DNA of 64,000 bases from Leucaena leucocephala (Eukaryota; Streptophyta; Magnoliopsida; Fabales; Fabaceae). The notes beneath the pieces were generated by a model. That model searched no databases and had not been told where the DNA came from. It was given only the letters and a program-made list of their open reading frames with translations. The stretch covers positions 28,024,848 to 28,088,847 of the forward strand of contig CM073527.1 of assembly GCA_037074615.1 (NCBI GenBank). The letters are read 5' to 3'. Of this stretch, positions 1 through 11,108 are shown piece by piece. The first letter of the stretch is position 1. Each line of letters starts with the position of its first letter. Both the position numbers and the translations under genes were made by a program.

Positions 1-156
1 GAGGATCAATGCTTTGAGTGCTGTGGTCATTGGTCTTGTCCTCATTTTCTTTATTCCATAAATTTGTAGTTTCAAATATTTGAATTCTCATGTATTTCTT
101 TGTAATTCGTAAAGCCTTAGTTATATCTAATTATAAACACAGTATTAATCAATCAG

Positions 157-1560
157 GTACGTAGAACAATTAGTTGCAAGTGCAGAGGCTGCTGTGGAGG
201 AAGTTATCCAGAGAGGGGTATGCTTTATTTTTAATGTGTATATAGAGTTTATCAACAGATTTCAAATATGGTTTAAGTCAAACCTATTCATGGTGTCACA
301 TTTAGGTAGCTCATCCAAAAAAAATAGCTGTTGGTGGACATTCCTATGGCGCTTTCATGACTGCTAACCTCCTGGCACATGCATCTCATCTCTTCTGCTG
401 TGGAATTGCCCGGTCTGGTGCTTACAACAGAACGCTCACTCCTTTTGGTTTTCAGGTAGTATACTGCAAACGAGGGCTTGATTTTTGGCTCCAGTGGTTA
501 AGGGCACATTTGGTTCACATTATTATTAGATCAAGAATAGAATGACTATTACTATTTCAATGTTTGGTTTAGCTAGGGATGGGATGACATTGATTCCATT
601 CCCTCTTATGTATAGTACGCGGCATATTTATGAAATGAAATGATAACTATAATGAATAAAGATAAATCAAGAAAAAGATGAAAGTTAGACCCTGGCCCCT
701 TAGTGGAAATCCATGTCTTCTTTCCTAACAAACTATAGAGTATAGAATCCTCATTCCAATGGAATCGAGACAAGAATGAGATCATTAATGTGTGGATCAA
801 ATATGACTTAAATACCATGAATTGAGGTTTTATATTATGATCATGTTTTCCATATATCATACCTTATTCTCTAGCACCAGATGTTACCGTACTATTCTTT
901 GCAGAAGTTGAAGACTTTAGTCTTATGTTTCATTTCCTTTCTGTAGAATGAAGACAGAACTCTTTGGGACGCCACGAATACTTATGTAGAGATGAGTCCT
1001 TTCATGTCAGCTAATAAAATTAAGAAGCCCATCTTGCTTGTGCATGGGGAAGAAGATAATAATCCAGGAACATTAACCATGCAAGTAAGATAGCCCCTGT
1101 TAATCAATCAACCTTCCTAACAAGTTTCCTGTAATTATTTGATCGTTGCAGTATTTTGATAGAAACAATCCCTTCCCTGTGGGCCATCCAACTAACTTGT
1201 TCACTTCCCGCTTGTAAATACTTTCCGGTTATGCAGTCAGATAGGTTTTTTAATGCTCTGAAGGGCCATGGTGCTCTTTGTCGACTCGTGATTCTGCCTT
1301 ATGAAAGCCATGGTTATGCTTCCAGAGAAAGCATCATGCATGTCCTCTGGGAAACAGATAGATGGCTGCATAAGTACTGTGTATCCAAAAGTTCTGATGC
1401 AGACGAAGATCAGGGCTCTGGCTTAGTCGAAGAAAATGCTGACAAAGGAAATAAAGATTCTGAAATCAAGGTGGTTGTTCCCAGCGGAGGTGGTAGCACG
1501 GAAGCATTTGATCTCAAGTATGAAGGATTTCACTCTATACCAAGGTCGTCATTGTGGTAA
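157..1560 (+). CDS. CGEP: Probable glutamyl endopeptidase, chloroplastic (3' part)
   Basis: Serine protease of the prolyl oligopeptidase fold (S9D), a stromal glutamyl endopeptidase in Arabidopsis. Four 3' exons are visible: 157-217, 306-455, 947-1084 and 1237-1560; the 5' part lies outside the window. The first visible exon reads YVEQLVASAEAAVEEV. The second carries the nucleophile elbow GGHSYGAF with the catalytic Ser. The third holds HGEEDNNPG with the expected Asp, and the last holds ESHGYASRES with the expected His, so the whole triad is present. All joins use GT-AG and keep frame. The tail after the hydrolase domain is acidic and low-complexity and ends in SIPRSSLW. Bases 1-156 are intron. 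Identification rests on recalled similarity to At2g47390. No damage is seen in the visible part. Confidence 0.93.
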
Positions 1561-4016
1561 TCTCTTCAGCCTCGTTAATATGTTGGAAAATATATCTTGA
1601 TATGATAATTTTGCTTTCAATAAATTACTCAACAGACATGGACATTCTTGCAACATTATTTAGAGTGCTATATATAATATCTATTACTTCTCCAAATTAG
1701 ATCTATGTTTAATGAAAATATCCTGAACAATAATAGAACAAAATATAGATTATGCTTAGTGCGCTAATTTTCACGATGAGCTTTCCATGATGTAGAAGAG
1801 ATGGCTAATCTTTGGCCGACAAGGTGAAGCATTGCGTCTTTACAGGTCGCAGCGAAGCAACACGTTTTCATAGCTCAGGTCTTGAGCTTTTCGAGACACA
1901 TTCATTAACTCATGCAATCAAGAGAATAGGAAGAAGCGATTGTATCCTTTGAGTAATCAACCAAAGAGTCAACAGCAGTAGCAGAAAAATGACTGTAAAA
2001 CATAAAAACAAATGGACAATCAATAAATATGTCTGGATTCATTGCATGGAGGAACTGAGGAAGTATTTGTAAACGCCCTATGCATTTAATTTTAAATTTA
2101 AAGTTGACTAATTGACTTTTGGCGAATTAACTGGGTAACCTTCATGTCTTGATCCTATTATCATATATCCTGTTTTGGGGTTCGTGGCTGTTATTTTCAG
2201 TATAAATATTTTTTTTAGGAATTGAATTTGAGATTTAAAGAAATTTAATAGGGTTTTATACCATTAGATTAATTTTACATTGGTTGTCACTAAATAAATT
2301 AATTTATTGAAACATGCCCCTTTTCTTTAAAATGCTCGTGGCGTCATGCTAAGTAATGGAAATCCCATATCGGTTTTTTCTTTGGAGTACAAAAGCCCAT
2401 GCCCTTTTTATAGCATCAGAGTTTTGTGAGCAAACGCGGCCTTAATCCATCCTGGTTTGCGGTTATCTTGGTTTTTTTGGCCTATGGTTACATCGGTTAT
2501 TATTGTTGTTGTGACCTGTTTGGAAACCTTTTAAACCTTAGTTTGAGAAAGATTTTGGTTTCGTCCAAAAATTAAACAATATTCAAATAGTTATAAGAGT
2601 TTATATATACTAAATTATAATTTTAAATCATAATTTTGAATAAACTGATAAAAGTAACTTTTAGGTAGATAAAATAGTTTATAAATTATCTAATAACTAT
2701 TTTACTTCTGTTTTTTTATACACTGTCTCCTTTTTTCCATTGATGCTCTTCGCTTTTTCTTGACTATCGATGTCATTGATAGTCTTCTCTATCAATATTG
2801 TCGCTATTTTACTATTGTTTCTTCTTTGTCATCATTTTCTTCTTTGTTGTATTCATCGCTAGATCTACTCGGTTGTTAACATTGTTCTTGTTCCTCTGTC
2901 GTGTTTGTCACTATATTCGTTCATATTTTCATTATCGTTGCTTCTTTAACTCTGTCTTCAATTATCATTGAAGTAGGAGGAGGAAGCTTGTCTCGTACCG
3001 TATTGTCTCTGTCAACTATTGTCGGTCTCAATATTTTTGAAGTCATTGGCAACATTAGCAATAGTGGGAGTATCAATATCCTTGTAAGTAGCATTAGTAA
3101 CAGTGGGAGAAGCCGCTTTCTCATTGCTATCACCAAAGAGAACAGGAAAAAAATAAAAGAAAAATGGAAATTATTTTGTTAGTGTAAAACTATACTCTTT
3201 CTAATAATTTATCAATCATAAAAATTATTTTAGTAATAATTATCTAAATATTTATTTTATTTCATATAAGTTTTTTTAAAATAGTTATTTTAAAAAAAAG
3301 ATATTAAATCACTTATTCTTTATAATTTTTTTTAAAAGTTAAATTAAATATGTTCTTATTGAATAAATTTATTAATGAATTATGGCAAAAGAAAAAAAGA
3401 AATTGATTGATACTGATATTTTCCTATCAGAATAATTATTTAGGATATCTTTAGACGCATCGTGTTCCACGCGCGGAATTTGTTTATTCATGTAATTCTC
3501 GTTATTTAAAATTTTTGAGTCAAGTGCATCCCCCAACGTGCGCCACCAATCTTAAATAGGTACATGTATTTTCTAAAATGTAAGAAATAAATCATAGTGT
3601 ATAATTTATATAATAACGTACGTAACTTGCGACGATTTTTATATTACATATATATTTTGATATATGGATAAAACGAGTAAATGACAAATGTTCTAAGCTG
3701 TAAGTGAATTTCCGTTTTCCACACAGATTCACCAGATTTTTCTCCTCCATTTTTTGTTCGGCTATGACGCTTCTTTTTATGTCATGCACCCAGAGCATGG
3801 ATATGCTTCCCTCACCCAACTTTTCCTACCAAAAAACAATTTTCCTCGAAGAATCATTGAATTTCTCAGATGTACCAACAACCCCATTTAAATATTGCCA
3901 TTTGTTGAATTTTTGTTTTTAGAATCCACGACTCATTTACTCCGGCCAATTCCGGTTCTTCGCCGCGCTCTCAGTCTTAGTCACAGGGCCTTCTCTCTTA
4001 TTTCTGTCTAGCTCCA
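1561..4016. other. Intergenic: CGEP 3' flank and SMP-30 gene upstream region
   Basis: About 2.5 kb of AT-rich DNA. The first few hundred bases should hold the CGEP 3' UTR. A long copy of repeat family 1 occupies about 2508-3358. Short open frames within it (for example 2901-3182) look like repeat sequence, not genes. I see no other gene. Confidence 0.6.
2508..3358 (+). mobile_element. Family 1 element, copy A (long form)
   Basis: The left arm (about 2508-2740) begins GACCTGTTTGG and continues through the family landmarks: a stretch like TTTTGAATAAACTGA, then GTAACTTTTAGG and the TATACACTGTCTCC entry to the pyrimidine core. The right arm (about 3180-3358) has ACTATACTCTTTCTAATAA and TAATAATTATCTAAATATT, as in other copies. 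About 440 bp between the arms (2740-3180) is not shared with the short copies; it is either an insertion or the centre of a longer subfamily. Ends are approximate. Confidence 0.6.
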
Positions 4017-5549
4017 ATGGCTTCCTCGAGGCTTTGCTCCCCTAGATTTCTAGTCTTCCTCGTGCTCCTCTCAGCCATACCAATCGGCATAATCATCTCC
4101 ATGGAGCTAGCAAAACCCCCCACTCACGTTTACTATTACCACAGCACGGGGTGGTTTAGAGAGTGTGCAAAGTGGGATGAACAAAATCGGCGCTTCATCG
4201 TGGCTTTCTTCGAAGGAGGAATCGGTCAGATTCCGGTGTCGGGAGCGGAGGGCGAGATATTAGAGGAGATACCGGTGGTCAAAGACGCTGACCTGGCCGG
4301 CAACGCATCCCTCGGAATCGTCATCGACCGGCCGAGGAATCGGCTGCTAGCAGTTCATGCAGACGCAATGGGAAATCGGTACGGGGCACTTGCAGCCTAC
4401 GATTTGTCAACCTGGAAACGATTGTTTCTGACCCAGCTCAGTGGCCCAAGTAAGCTTCATATTCGTGTCTTTACCCTTTCCATTTACCATATCCTCTGTT
4501 CATCTTCAAGGTGTTTGATATTATAACTTACAAGGTTTTGATTGTTATAGATTTTTTTGGCCAATATTGTGTAGGAATTGTTGAAGATTAGGACTAATTA
4601 TAGTTATTGGGTAACAACAAATGAGGACTAATGATTAAATTTCTGTATTTTACCGGTAAAAGAAAATATCTACATTTGTTAACGCGTTGTCCTTTTAGTG
4701 GAGCAAGCAACTGACATTAAATTGTGTTAGCTTGAAGTTTGGTATGCGACCGCTGGTAGTTTACCAGGTTCAGACGTTGGTTAATCTTGCTTTTGCAATC
4801 ATTTCTGCTGCATATTTATTTAGTCTTTTTCATTAATGAATTTTCGGGAAATGGCTTCTCCACATCTGTACCATTAAAATTTAATGTGAACAGTTGTAGC
4901 AAGATTATTAAAAAGGAACACTGAAACCAAATCCGAATTTTGATAGCATTCCATGATTAGTCTATTATAGTTGATGACAAATAATTTTCCCCCACTGGAT
5001 GTAGGCGACGAGAGATCATTACCAGACGACGTTGCAGTGGATGCAGATGGTAATGCTTATGTAACAGATGCCAAAGCCAGCAAGATCTGGAAGGTTGGGG
5101 CGGAAGGGACGCTGATGTCAATCATAAGAAACCCACTGTTCGTTTCAAAAGAATGGTACAAGAACTTGGTTGCACTAAACGGCATTGTTTACCACCCTAA
5201 CGGATATCTGATAGTGATTCACACATTTAGCGGCAACTTGTTCAAAATTGACTTGTCAAGTGGCAAGGAAGAAGTGAAACTAATAAAGGTAGAGGGAGGG
5301 CCACTTAGTTTCGGAGATGGCCTAGAACTAGTGTCCCCTACCAAGCTGGTGGTGGCCGGGAATCCTTCAGGAAGATTAGTGGAGAGTTCCGACGGCTGGG
5401 AAACAGCTTCTGTGGCAGCAACATTCTGGGGGCTTAAGCATCGGTTGGCCACTGCAGCCACCGTGAAGGACGGTAAGGTCTATCTTAACCATATGATCGG
5501 AATGGGCTCTCCTAGAAGGAAGCATGCTTTGGTTGAGGCAAAGTTTTAA
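4017..5549 (+). CDS. SMP-30/gluconolactonase-like beta-propeller protein
   Basis: Two exons, 4017-4449 and 5005-5549, joined at a GT-AG intron through a split Ser codon, give 325 residues. The N-terminus has a hydrophobic segment at residues 9-28 (LVFLVLLSAIPIGIIIS), probably a signal peptide or membrane anchor. The rest resembles the plant calcium-dependent phosphotriesterase/SMP-30 group, with propeller-type repeats such as DDVAVDADGNAYVTDAKASK and NGIVYHPNGYLIVIH. The start is the first ATG of the frame, just before the hydrophobic segment. The substrate is unknown. It matches the type of gene I recall next to CGEP in Arabidopsis (At2g47370). The intron also contains an in-frame ATG at 4971, which I treat as non-coding. 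Confidence 0.88.
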
Positions 5550-5981
5550 AACCAGAAGAGAATGACTGATGTATGCTTTATATTTCAAACTCCAAAGAAA
5601 TCTGTCGTAGACGTACGATGGTCTTTTACTTTAGCTTTGGTTGTATGGTTAGTGGGTCCGGTGCCCGTTAATCAATTGTGTTGGTGTTTAGGACACACAA
5701 TTTAATTTTTATCGTTGGAGTGATTGATAATTGATCCTGTTAGTTGTGTTTGTTGCTATTTCATTTCTACTACTGTCTGCATTAAATTTGGATGCTGGAG
5801 GGCGAGAGGAGGCCGAACTGGGGTATTGAATCCAACCTGAGAATTTTTCTTTCGGGTGGGGACCAAAGATTCGCCAAGTGCGGCCTTTTCAGTTCAGTTC
5901 AGTTCATATGGACGATTGGATAAATGGGCCAATGATTGAGATACAGGGCAGGCTATTGTGGGCTTTTAGGTTCACGATCTC

Positions 5982-5984
<3 letters not shown>

Positions 5985-6025
<41 letters not shown>

Positions 6026-6036
6026 TACATACATAC

Positions 6037-6067
<31 letters not shown>

Positions 6068-6068
6068 T
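5985..6068. repeat. Compound (TA)n/(CA)n microsatellite
   Basis: Alternating AT run, then CA run, a CATA stretch, a second AT run and a second CA run. The open frame through it encodes only Ile/Tyr and Thr/His repeats and is not a gene. Confidence 0.95.
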
Positions 6069-6269
6069 ATGTAACCCATGGGCTGAAGTTCAGTTGGTAA
6101 AATAGTAAAATATACTAATATTCAATCTTTAGAGAGTGTTATTTTATTATTAGTATCTAAATTTATATTTAAAAGTAATTGATAACTCACTTTATGTAAT
6201 ATTAGTATTATTTAATAAGAAATATACTTTATTTATGTTATTCTTAGATTATTGATGAACCCAATTATT

Positions 6270-6715
6270 TTCTAAAAAAAAGGTTGTACAAAAAAAACAC
6301 ACATGTATGATTTTTTTTATCAGTAGGGAGAGGGAAGTGAGAACTGTTAAGAGTTTTTAATTCTTTTGGGGATGAGCGAGGGAATAAATAGAAGAGAGGA
6401 GAGAGGGTAGAGAAGAAATATAAGAGATAAGAGAGTGTAGAGAAGAGAGGGGAAAGAGGAGATAGGGTAAAGAGGAGAGATGAGAGATGAGAGATGGTAT
6501 AAAAAAGTAGAGGTAAGATAGTAATTGTATAGTCTATAAGCTCTTTTACTGTTTTAAAAGTTATTTTCAGTAGTTTATTCAAAATTATGATTTTAAACAA
6601 TAATTTTAACCAAAATTAATTCTAGACAAAAATAGCTATTTGTTTCAAATTTTCTCAAATTGAGATTTTTGCTAAAATTATTTTTCTAATTATGCAACTA
6701 AACAGGCACTAAATA
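6270..6715 (-). mobile_element. Family 1 element, copy B
   Basis: Short form in minus orientation. Its left end, read on the minus strand, is TAGTGCCTGTTTAGTTGC at about 6713. It then runs through GAATAAACTACTGAAAATAA and ACAGTAAAAGAGC into a core that is almost pure C/T on the minus strand (about 6370-6500). The distal end near 6270 is indistinct. Confidence 0.7.
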
Positions 6716-6739
6716 TGTGTCTGTATAAGATTTTAACGA

Positions 6740-7220
6740 GCTTATAAAAAAAATGGGCTTTTATGTAACTTATAGAAAAGAGCTTTTGAATACGAGCTTA
6801 TGAAAAAAAAATAGTTTTAAATAAATGAGTAGTTGGATAGTTATTTCTAGAAGTATTTTTATTATTGGTAGATTATAAAAAAGGTATAGGTACTAAATGA
6901 AGAGAAATAAGATATAAGAGAAAATAGGAGAGATAATATAAGAAAAAATATGAGAGAGAAGAAATTGTATAAGAAAAAATAGGAGATAATGTATAAAAAA
7001 AGTAAAAATAATATAATAATTGGTTAGTTCATAAGCTCTTTTATTATTTTATAAATTATTCTGATCAATTTATCTAAAATTTTAGTTTTAAACTATAATT
7101 TAAGTTAAAAATTTATTTAAATAAATATGACTGTTTATTTTAAAAAAAATTAAAATTTAAATTTTATCAAAATTTAAATTTAAAATTTAGTTTTTAGCGT
7201 TTTTTAACACACCCAAATAG
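6740..7220 (-). mobile_element. Family 1 element, copy C
   Basis: Minus orientation, about 25 bp from copy B and in the same direction. It contains the AACTATAATTT block, the TTCATAAGCTCTTTTATTAT block and a degraded GA-rich core on the plus strand (about 6895-6985). The element end near 7215 reads ACACACCCAAATAG. Confidence 0.6.
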
Positions 7221-7714
7221 TAGTGGTGACTTTCTAGTTTCTCCTAACGAGTAACATGGACAACTACAGGACAAAACAATGGCCATGGGGAAATGTTCTT
7301 TTTTTTTTATTATTATTATAATATTGTTCACGAACGAGGAAGGAAACCTGAGATGATATTCGGAGAAAAGCTAGATTGACTGCCAACTTTTGACACCATG
7401 CTACTGGCTTCTTCAAAACATCTCAGTACGGTATAACATGAATCCATGCCCACTGAGACTGTAAAGAACAAACTCGTGTGTCTTGCAAGCCAATCAGTAT
7501 GCACTAGAGCTGTGGCACTGTGATTTACTTGTAAGGAGAGAGCTAAATAATTATATTAACTTGCAACCAGAGGGAGGTAAATAATTTTACGGCAACAGGC
7601 GTCGTTTTATTCACATCTTATTTTGAAAACTGACATGGGGTTAGGAGAGCCCTATTTGGAATCCAGCGTTTCGCCTAAAAGCAAGAAGGAAAAAAAGAAA
7701 GAAAATAATCCAAT

Positions 7715-7760
7715 GTATTTCACAGACCATAAATAGAAGTATTTCACAGACCATAAATAG
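7715..7760. repeat. Short tandem duplication, 24-bp period
   Basis: A 22-bp unit starting GTATTTCACAGACC occurs at 7715-7736 and again, identically, at 7739-7760. It is a local duplication with no assigned role. Confidence 0.9.
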
Positions 7761-8561
7761 ATAAATATTTATTTCGGTCCTCACTCGAGGCATATGAATG
7801 CTGCGTCATCTTTGGGGAGCGAAAAGCCAATTACAAAAATGTCTGTAAAATAAAAAAAATATTATTTTTACCTGAAAGAAAAAAGTTGTGGTAGCCAGGA
7901 GACAATGCACCAGGGGGTCCATTTGCAAATTTACTTCCTTTGAAGTTTAGACAACTCGAAAAAAAAAACATGCTAACTTCTTTGAAGTTCAATGAGATCA
8001 GGCGATCCTACGAAAATGACTTTTGGCGCTGCCCTTCCAAATTCAATTCAAATTTGAGTTGACAATCTTGAGAACTGATCGGAGTAGATTGAACCCCAGA
8101 AAACCCGTCTGCGGTTTTCTCGTTATGATTTCTACTGTCTGATATCATTTAAAGGATTAAACCCAGATTTGTTCTCGTGCTCCTGAGATCCTTAGATCCC
8201 GATATATAATAAATGTTTGTTCGAGACAAGATCGGGCCGGTGGATCGCTGCCCTGAGATGTACTTCTTATCAGGTGGCCAGATATGCAAATATCCTTCCG
8301 TCGCCGTTTTAAGGATAGAGAATCCTTTCCATCTATCTGCTTCCGGATTCTTCTACCTGCTCTCCCCTCCTATTTTTGTTTTTATTTTTATCATTCTCCT
8401 CAATCACAGCCTGTCCCCGTTATCTTCTGTCTCTACTCTGTTATAGGGATTTTGTTTCTTCCTCCAATATCTAATCCTGCGTTAGGCCGTGACAAAACCA
8501 TATGCGAGCCACATAATCTCAATTATCTGTCCTTGTTTTCTTTTGAAGTAGAGCTTTATCT

Positions 8562-10224
8562 ATGGAGAGGTGGAGAAGCTTATCCTTCAAACCCACTAGG
8601 CTTCTGGTTTTCTCGTTCACCATCTGTTCCTCTGTCGTCTTCCTCACTTTTTTCACGTTTTGGGTCAAAAAGTTCTCACCTTCAGTCCACCAGCAGACTC
8701 AAGTACAGTTCAACAGATCTCTCAGTTGGGGTCGCATACCTTTGGCCGTTCAGAACTCAACCGGTTTTACTAGAAACTTTACGGTAGATGGTGTAAAAAT
8801 CCCTGCTTTGATAGAAAATCGTCACGGTCGGTCCGATAACTTTCCTGATGTTGACAGTTATTCTTCGGCAAACTCCTGTGCCGGAATATGGAGGACATGA
8901 AGCTAGTGCTTCAGGTGCTAATTTCACGGCAATGCGAGATGTCGTTGGGGATGAATCCCTATCTGGGGTGGTTAGATACAAGCAGGGGCATAAAATTCTT
9001 GGTTCAGATGAGAAAACTAATGGTAATGGGAAGTAAGTTTAGTACAGCAGCTTCGCCCAAGAAGATTGAAGTTCTAACGGGGAAGAAGATTGGGCAGAAA
9101 ACAGTCAAAGATTGTGATTTAACAAAAGGGAGTTGGGTTTTTGATGAAAGCTATCCTCTGTATACGAAGGATTCACGCCCTTTCATAGACGAGGTTTTCG
9201 ATTGCTTGGGGAATGGAAGATTAGATAGCGACCCCTTAAAGGGGAGATGGCAACCGAAAGACTGTGACCTTCCAAGGTACTATCAAATTCAATCTCTCTA
9301 CTTTTCTTATGATTCGCCCAAGCGCATGTTTAGTTTGACGATAGGAACGACTATTGAAGTATTGGTGTGATTTATGATAGGTTCAATGCCACAAAAATGC
9401 TGGAGTTGATAAGAGGGAAAAGACTAGTGTTTGTGGGAGATTCGATTAATCGGAACCAATGGGAATCACTGCTGTGCATGTTAATGGGTGCTATCAGAGA
9501 TCCGAACAGTGTACGAGACCCATGGGCGAAAGATTACCAAAGAGAAGGGAAATTACAGTTTAAGGTTTCTGGTAATTCTAATTTCTGCTGAATCTTACTT
9601 TGTGTTCGTATGCCCGTGCAAGTGTATTAAGTTGCTGGACCACCCACCTCGCAGGATTACCAATGCACAGTTGAATTCTATGCGTCTCATTTCTTAGTCC
9701 ACGAAAGCAAGGATAATATTGCCGAAACGGAGACCAAGCTTGCGAATTGACGCCATTGATCGCGGTTCCTCAAGATGGAGAGGGACCGATATTCTGGTTT
9801 TTAACACAGCACATTGGTGGTCACAGTACAAAACAAAAGCTGGGAGAGCAGAGCGCTTTCTTTTATCAGACTCTTCAATCATTAGACCTTTGAAGTTACA
9901 TATACGGCTACTTCTACTAGAAAAGTGGATTCAGATTGCGTAGAAGAATAAATGAAACGCGTTTCCCTGTTGCTGAAATTTCCATGTCTTGAAGTTAAAC
10001 GTAGGGTCGATGAATGATTGCAGTTGCTAAATGATCAGTCACAGCTGAATTACTTATTAATCTTGTCTGGTCTACGTATTTGTATTAACAACAGGATTAA
10101 TCACTATCAGGAAAGAAGCCTAGTTCATTAGCAGCTAAACGTCTCAACAGCTTTCAGGAAATCTCTGGGTTCATGGGTTGACAAGCACATCAATACCAGA
10201 AAAACTCGAGTTTCTCTTAAATGA
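8562..10224 (+). pseudogene. Trichome birefringence-like (DUF231) pseudogene
   Basis: TBL proteins are Golgi membrane enzymes that O-acetylate cell-wall polysaccharides. Family landmarks are clear: a membrane anchor near residues 12-36, GSWVFDESYPLY, DCLGNGRLDSD, RGKRLVFVGDSINRNQWESL (the GDS motif), RIDAIDRGSSRW and VDKHINTRKTRV. They are spread over all three frames. Frame changes fall near 8850-8875, 9015-9035, 9515 and 9718. Family introns are still recognisable (9277-9380 and 9572-9654), but the donor at 9844 reads GA instead of GT. A TAG stop lies at 10129-10131, and homology ends about 100 residues short of a normal TBL C-terminus. No full-length product can be made. One or two indels alone could be assembly error, but the stop, lost donor and truncation together argue for real decay. 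Confidence 0.87.
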
Positions 10225-11108
10225 GAAGTACCTTTAACCAACACACTTAAACCTGTGCTCTCATTCTAATTTATAGCCTATCTTCATTTGACTTTCTTTT
10301 CAGACATACGCACCGCTTGTTCTATCCCGCAAATCCGCGCAAGATTCGCATATTTTAAAGATCCATGGCCCATATATTAATTAAACTGATAGGTAATTAT
10401 TTGGATTGAGACGAGAGTAGTTAAAATAATTTTGTTTTTCAGATAAGATAAACTAAGGTATACAATAGTATTTATTATATCTTTTTTATTCCATAACATA
10501 TTTCCTTTCCTTATTTAATTCGACATTAACCCTATTACGATTTACGAGATTTATCCATTTTCAGTTCGACTGGTATAGTTAAGGTCAGATTTTAAACTAG
10601 GATATCAAAGGTTTGATCTTGGCGTTATTATTACGGTATCTTAATCTTATCTTCTTTTGGAGAAAATGTAAGGTTATTTCATAGCATCTTCTTTTGAACT
10701 GTTAGATGAGGCCCATGATCAAAACATTATTATAATGTTATAAGAGAATCTATCATAACTGAAAGCCGTTTCTCAAAAGTCAGTTGACATGATGGATCAC
10801 TGAGCATCTTCAAATACGAATCTGCTATTGCAACAACCATTGAGCAACCACGAATTAAACAAATACTACTGTTAAAATCAACATAAAGGATATCGCCACT
10901 CTCGCTATTAACATTAGAGTGTTCCATCACTGGCCCATTTTTATTGTTTTACTGAACATTTTTAGGAATTACTATGTGCATTTCGAATTATTATTTCCCT
11001 CATCAGGACTATGCTATATATATATAATAATTATAATAATAATAATAATAATAATAATAAAATACGAGTAGAAGCCAAGCCAGCGCCAGATGAAGAATGG
11101 ATATGTAA
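10225..11108. other. Spacer between the TBL pseudogene and the SWN 3' end
   Basis: AT-rich. It contains an (AAT)n run at about 11025-11062, probably within or just beyond the SWN 3' UTR. A weak Pol III-like pair (TGGTATAGTTAAGG and GGTTTGATCTTGG, about 10568-10624) might be an old SINE remnant, but no poly-A or target duplication was found. Confidence 0.5.
11025..11062. repeat. (AAT)n microsatellite
   Basis: A run of ATA/AAT trinucleotides about 50 bp beyond the SWN stop codon. Confidence 0.9.

Larger units (their letters stand above)
5550..8561. other. Intergenic with microsatellites and two family 1 repeats
   Basis: After the SMP-30 3' flank come a compound TA/CA microsatellite (5985-6068), two family 1 elements (about 6270-6715 and 6740-7220), a 24-bp-period tandem duplication (7715-7760) and the upstream region of the TBL pseudogene. 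A TATA-like stretch (TATATAATA, near 8202) lies about 350 bp before its ATG; its role is unproven. I see no other gene. Confidence 0.6.

Noticed and set aside
2901..3182. 93-residue open frame rich in Ile and Ser
   Set aside because: It sits in the centre of family 1 copy A and is repetitive. An overlapping frame of similar length exists on the other strand.
4971..5004. In-frame ATG upstream of the second SMP-30 exon
   Set aside because: The first exon at 4017 supplies a signal segment and propeller sequence and splices in frame. The short upstream stretch is intron ending in TAG.
10568..10624. Possible tRNA or SINE head (A- and B-box-like words)
   Set aside because: No cloverleaf can be drawn, and no A-rich tail or target duplication is present.
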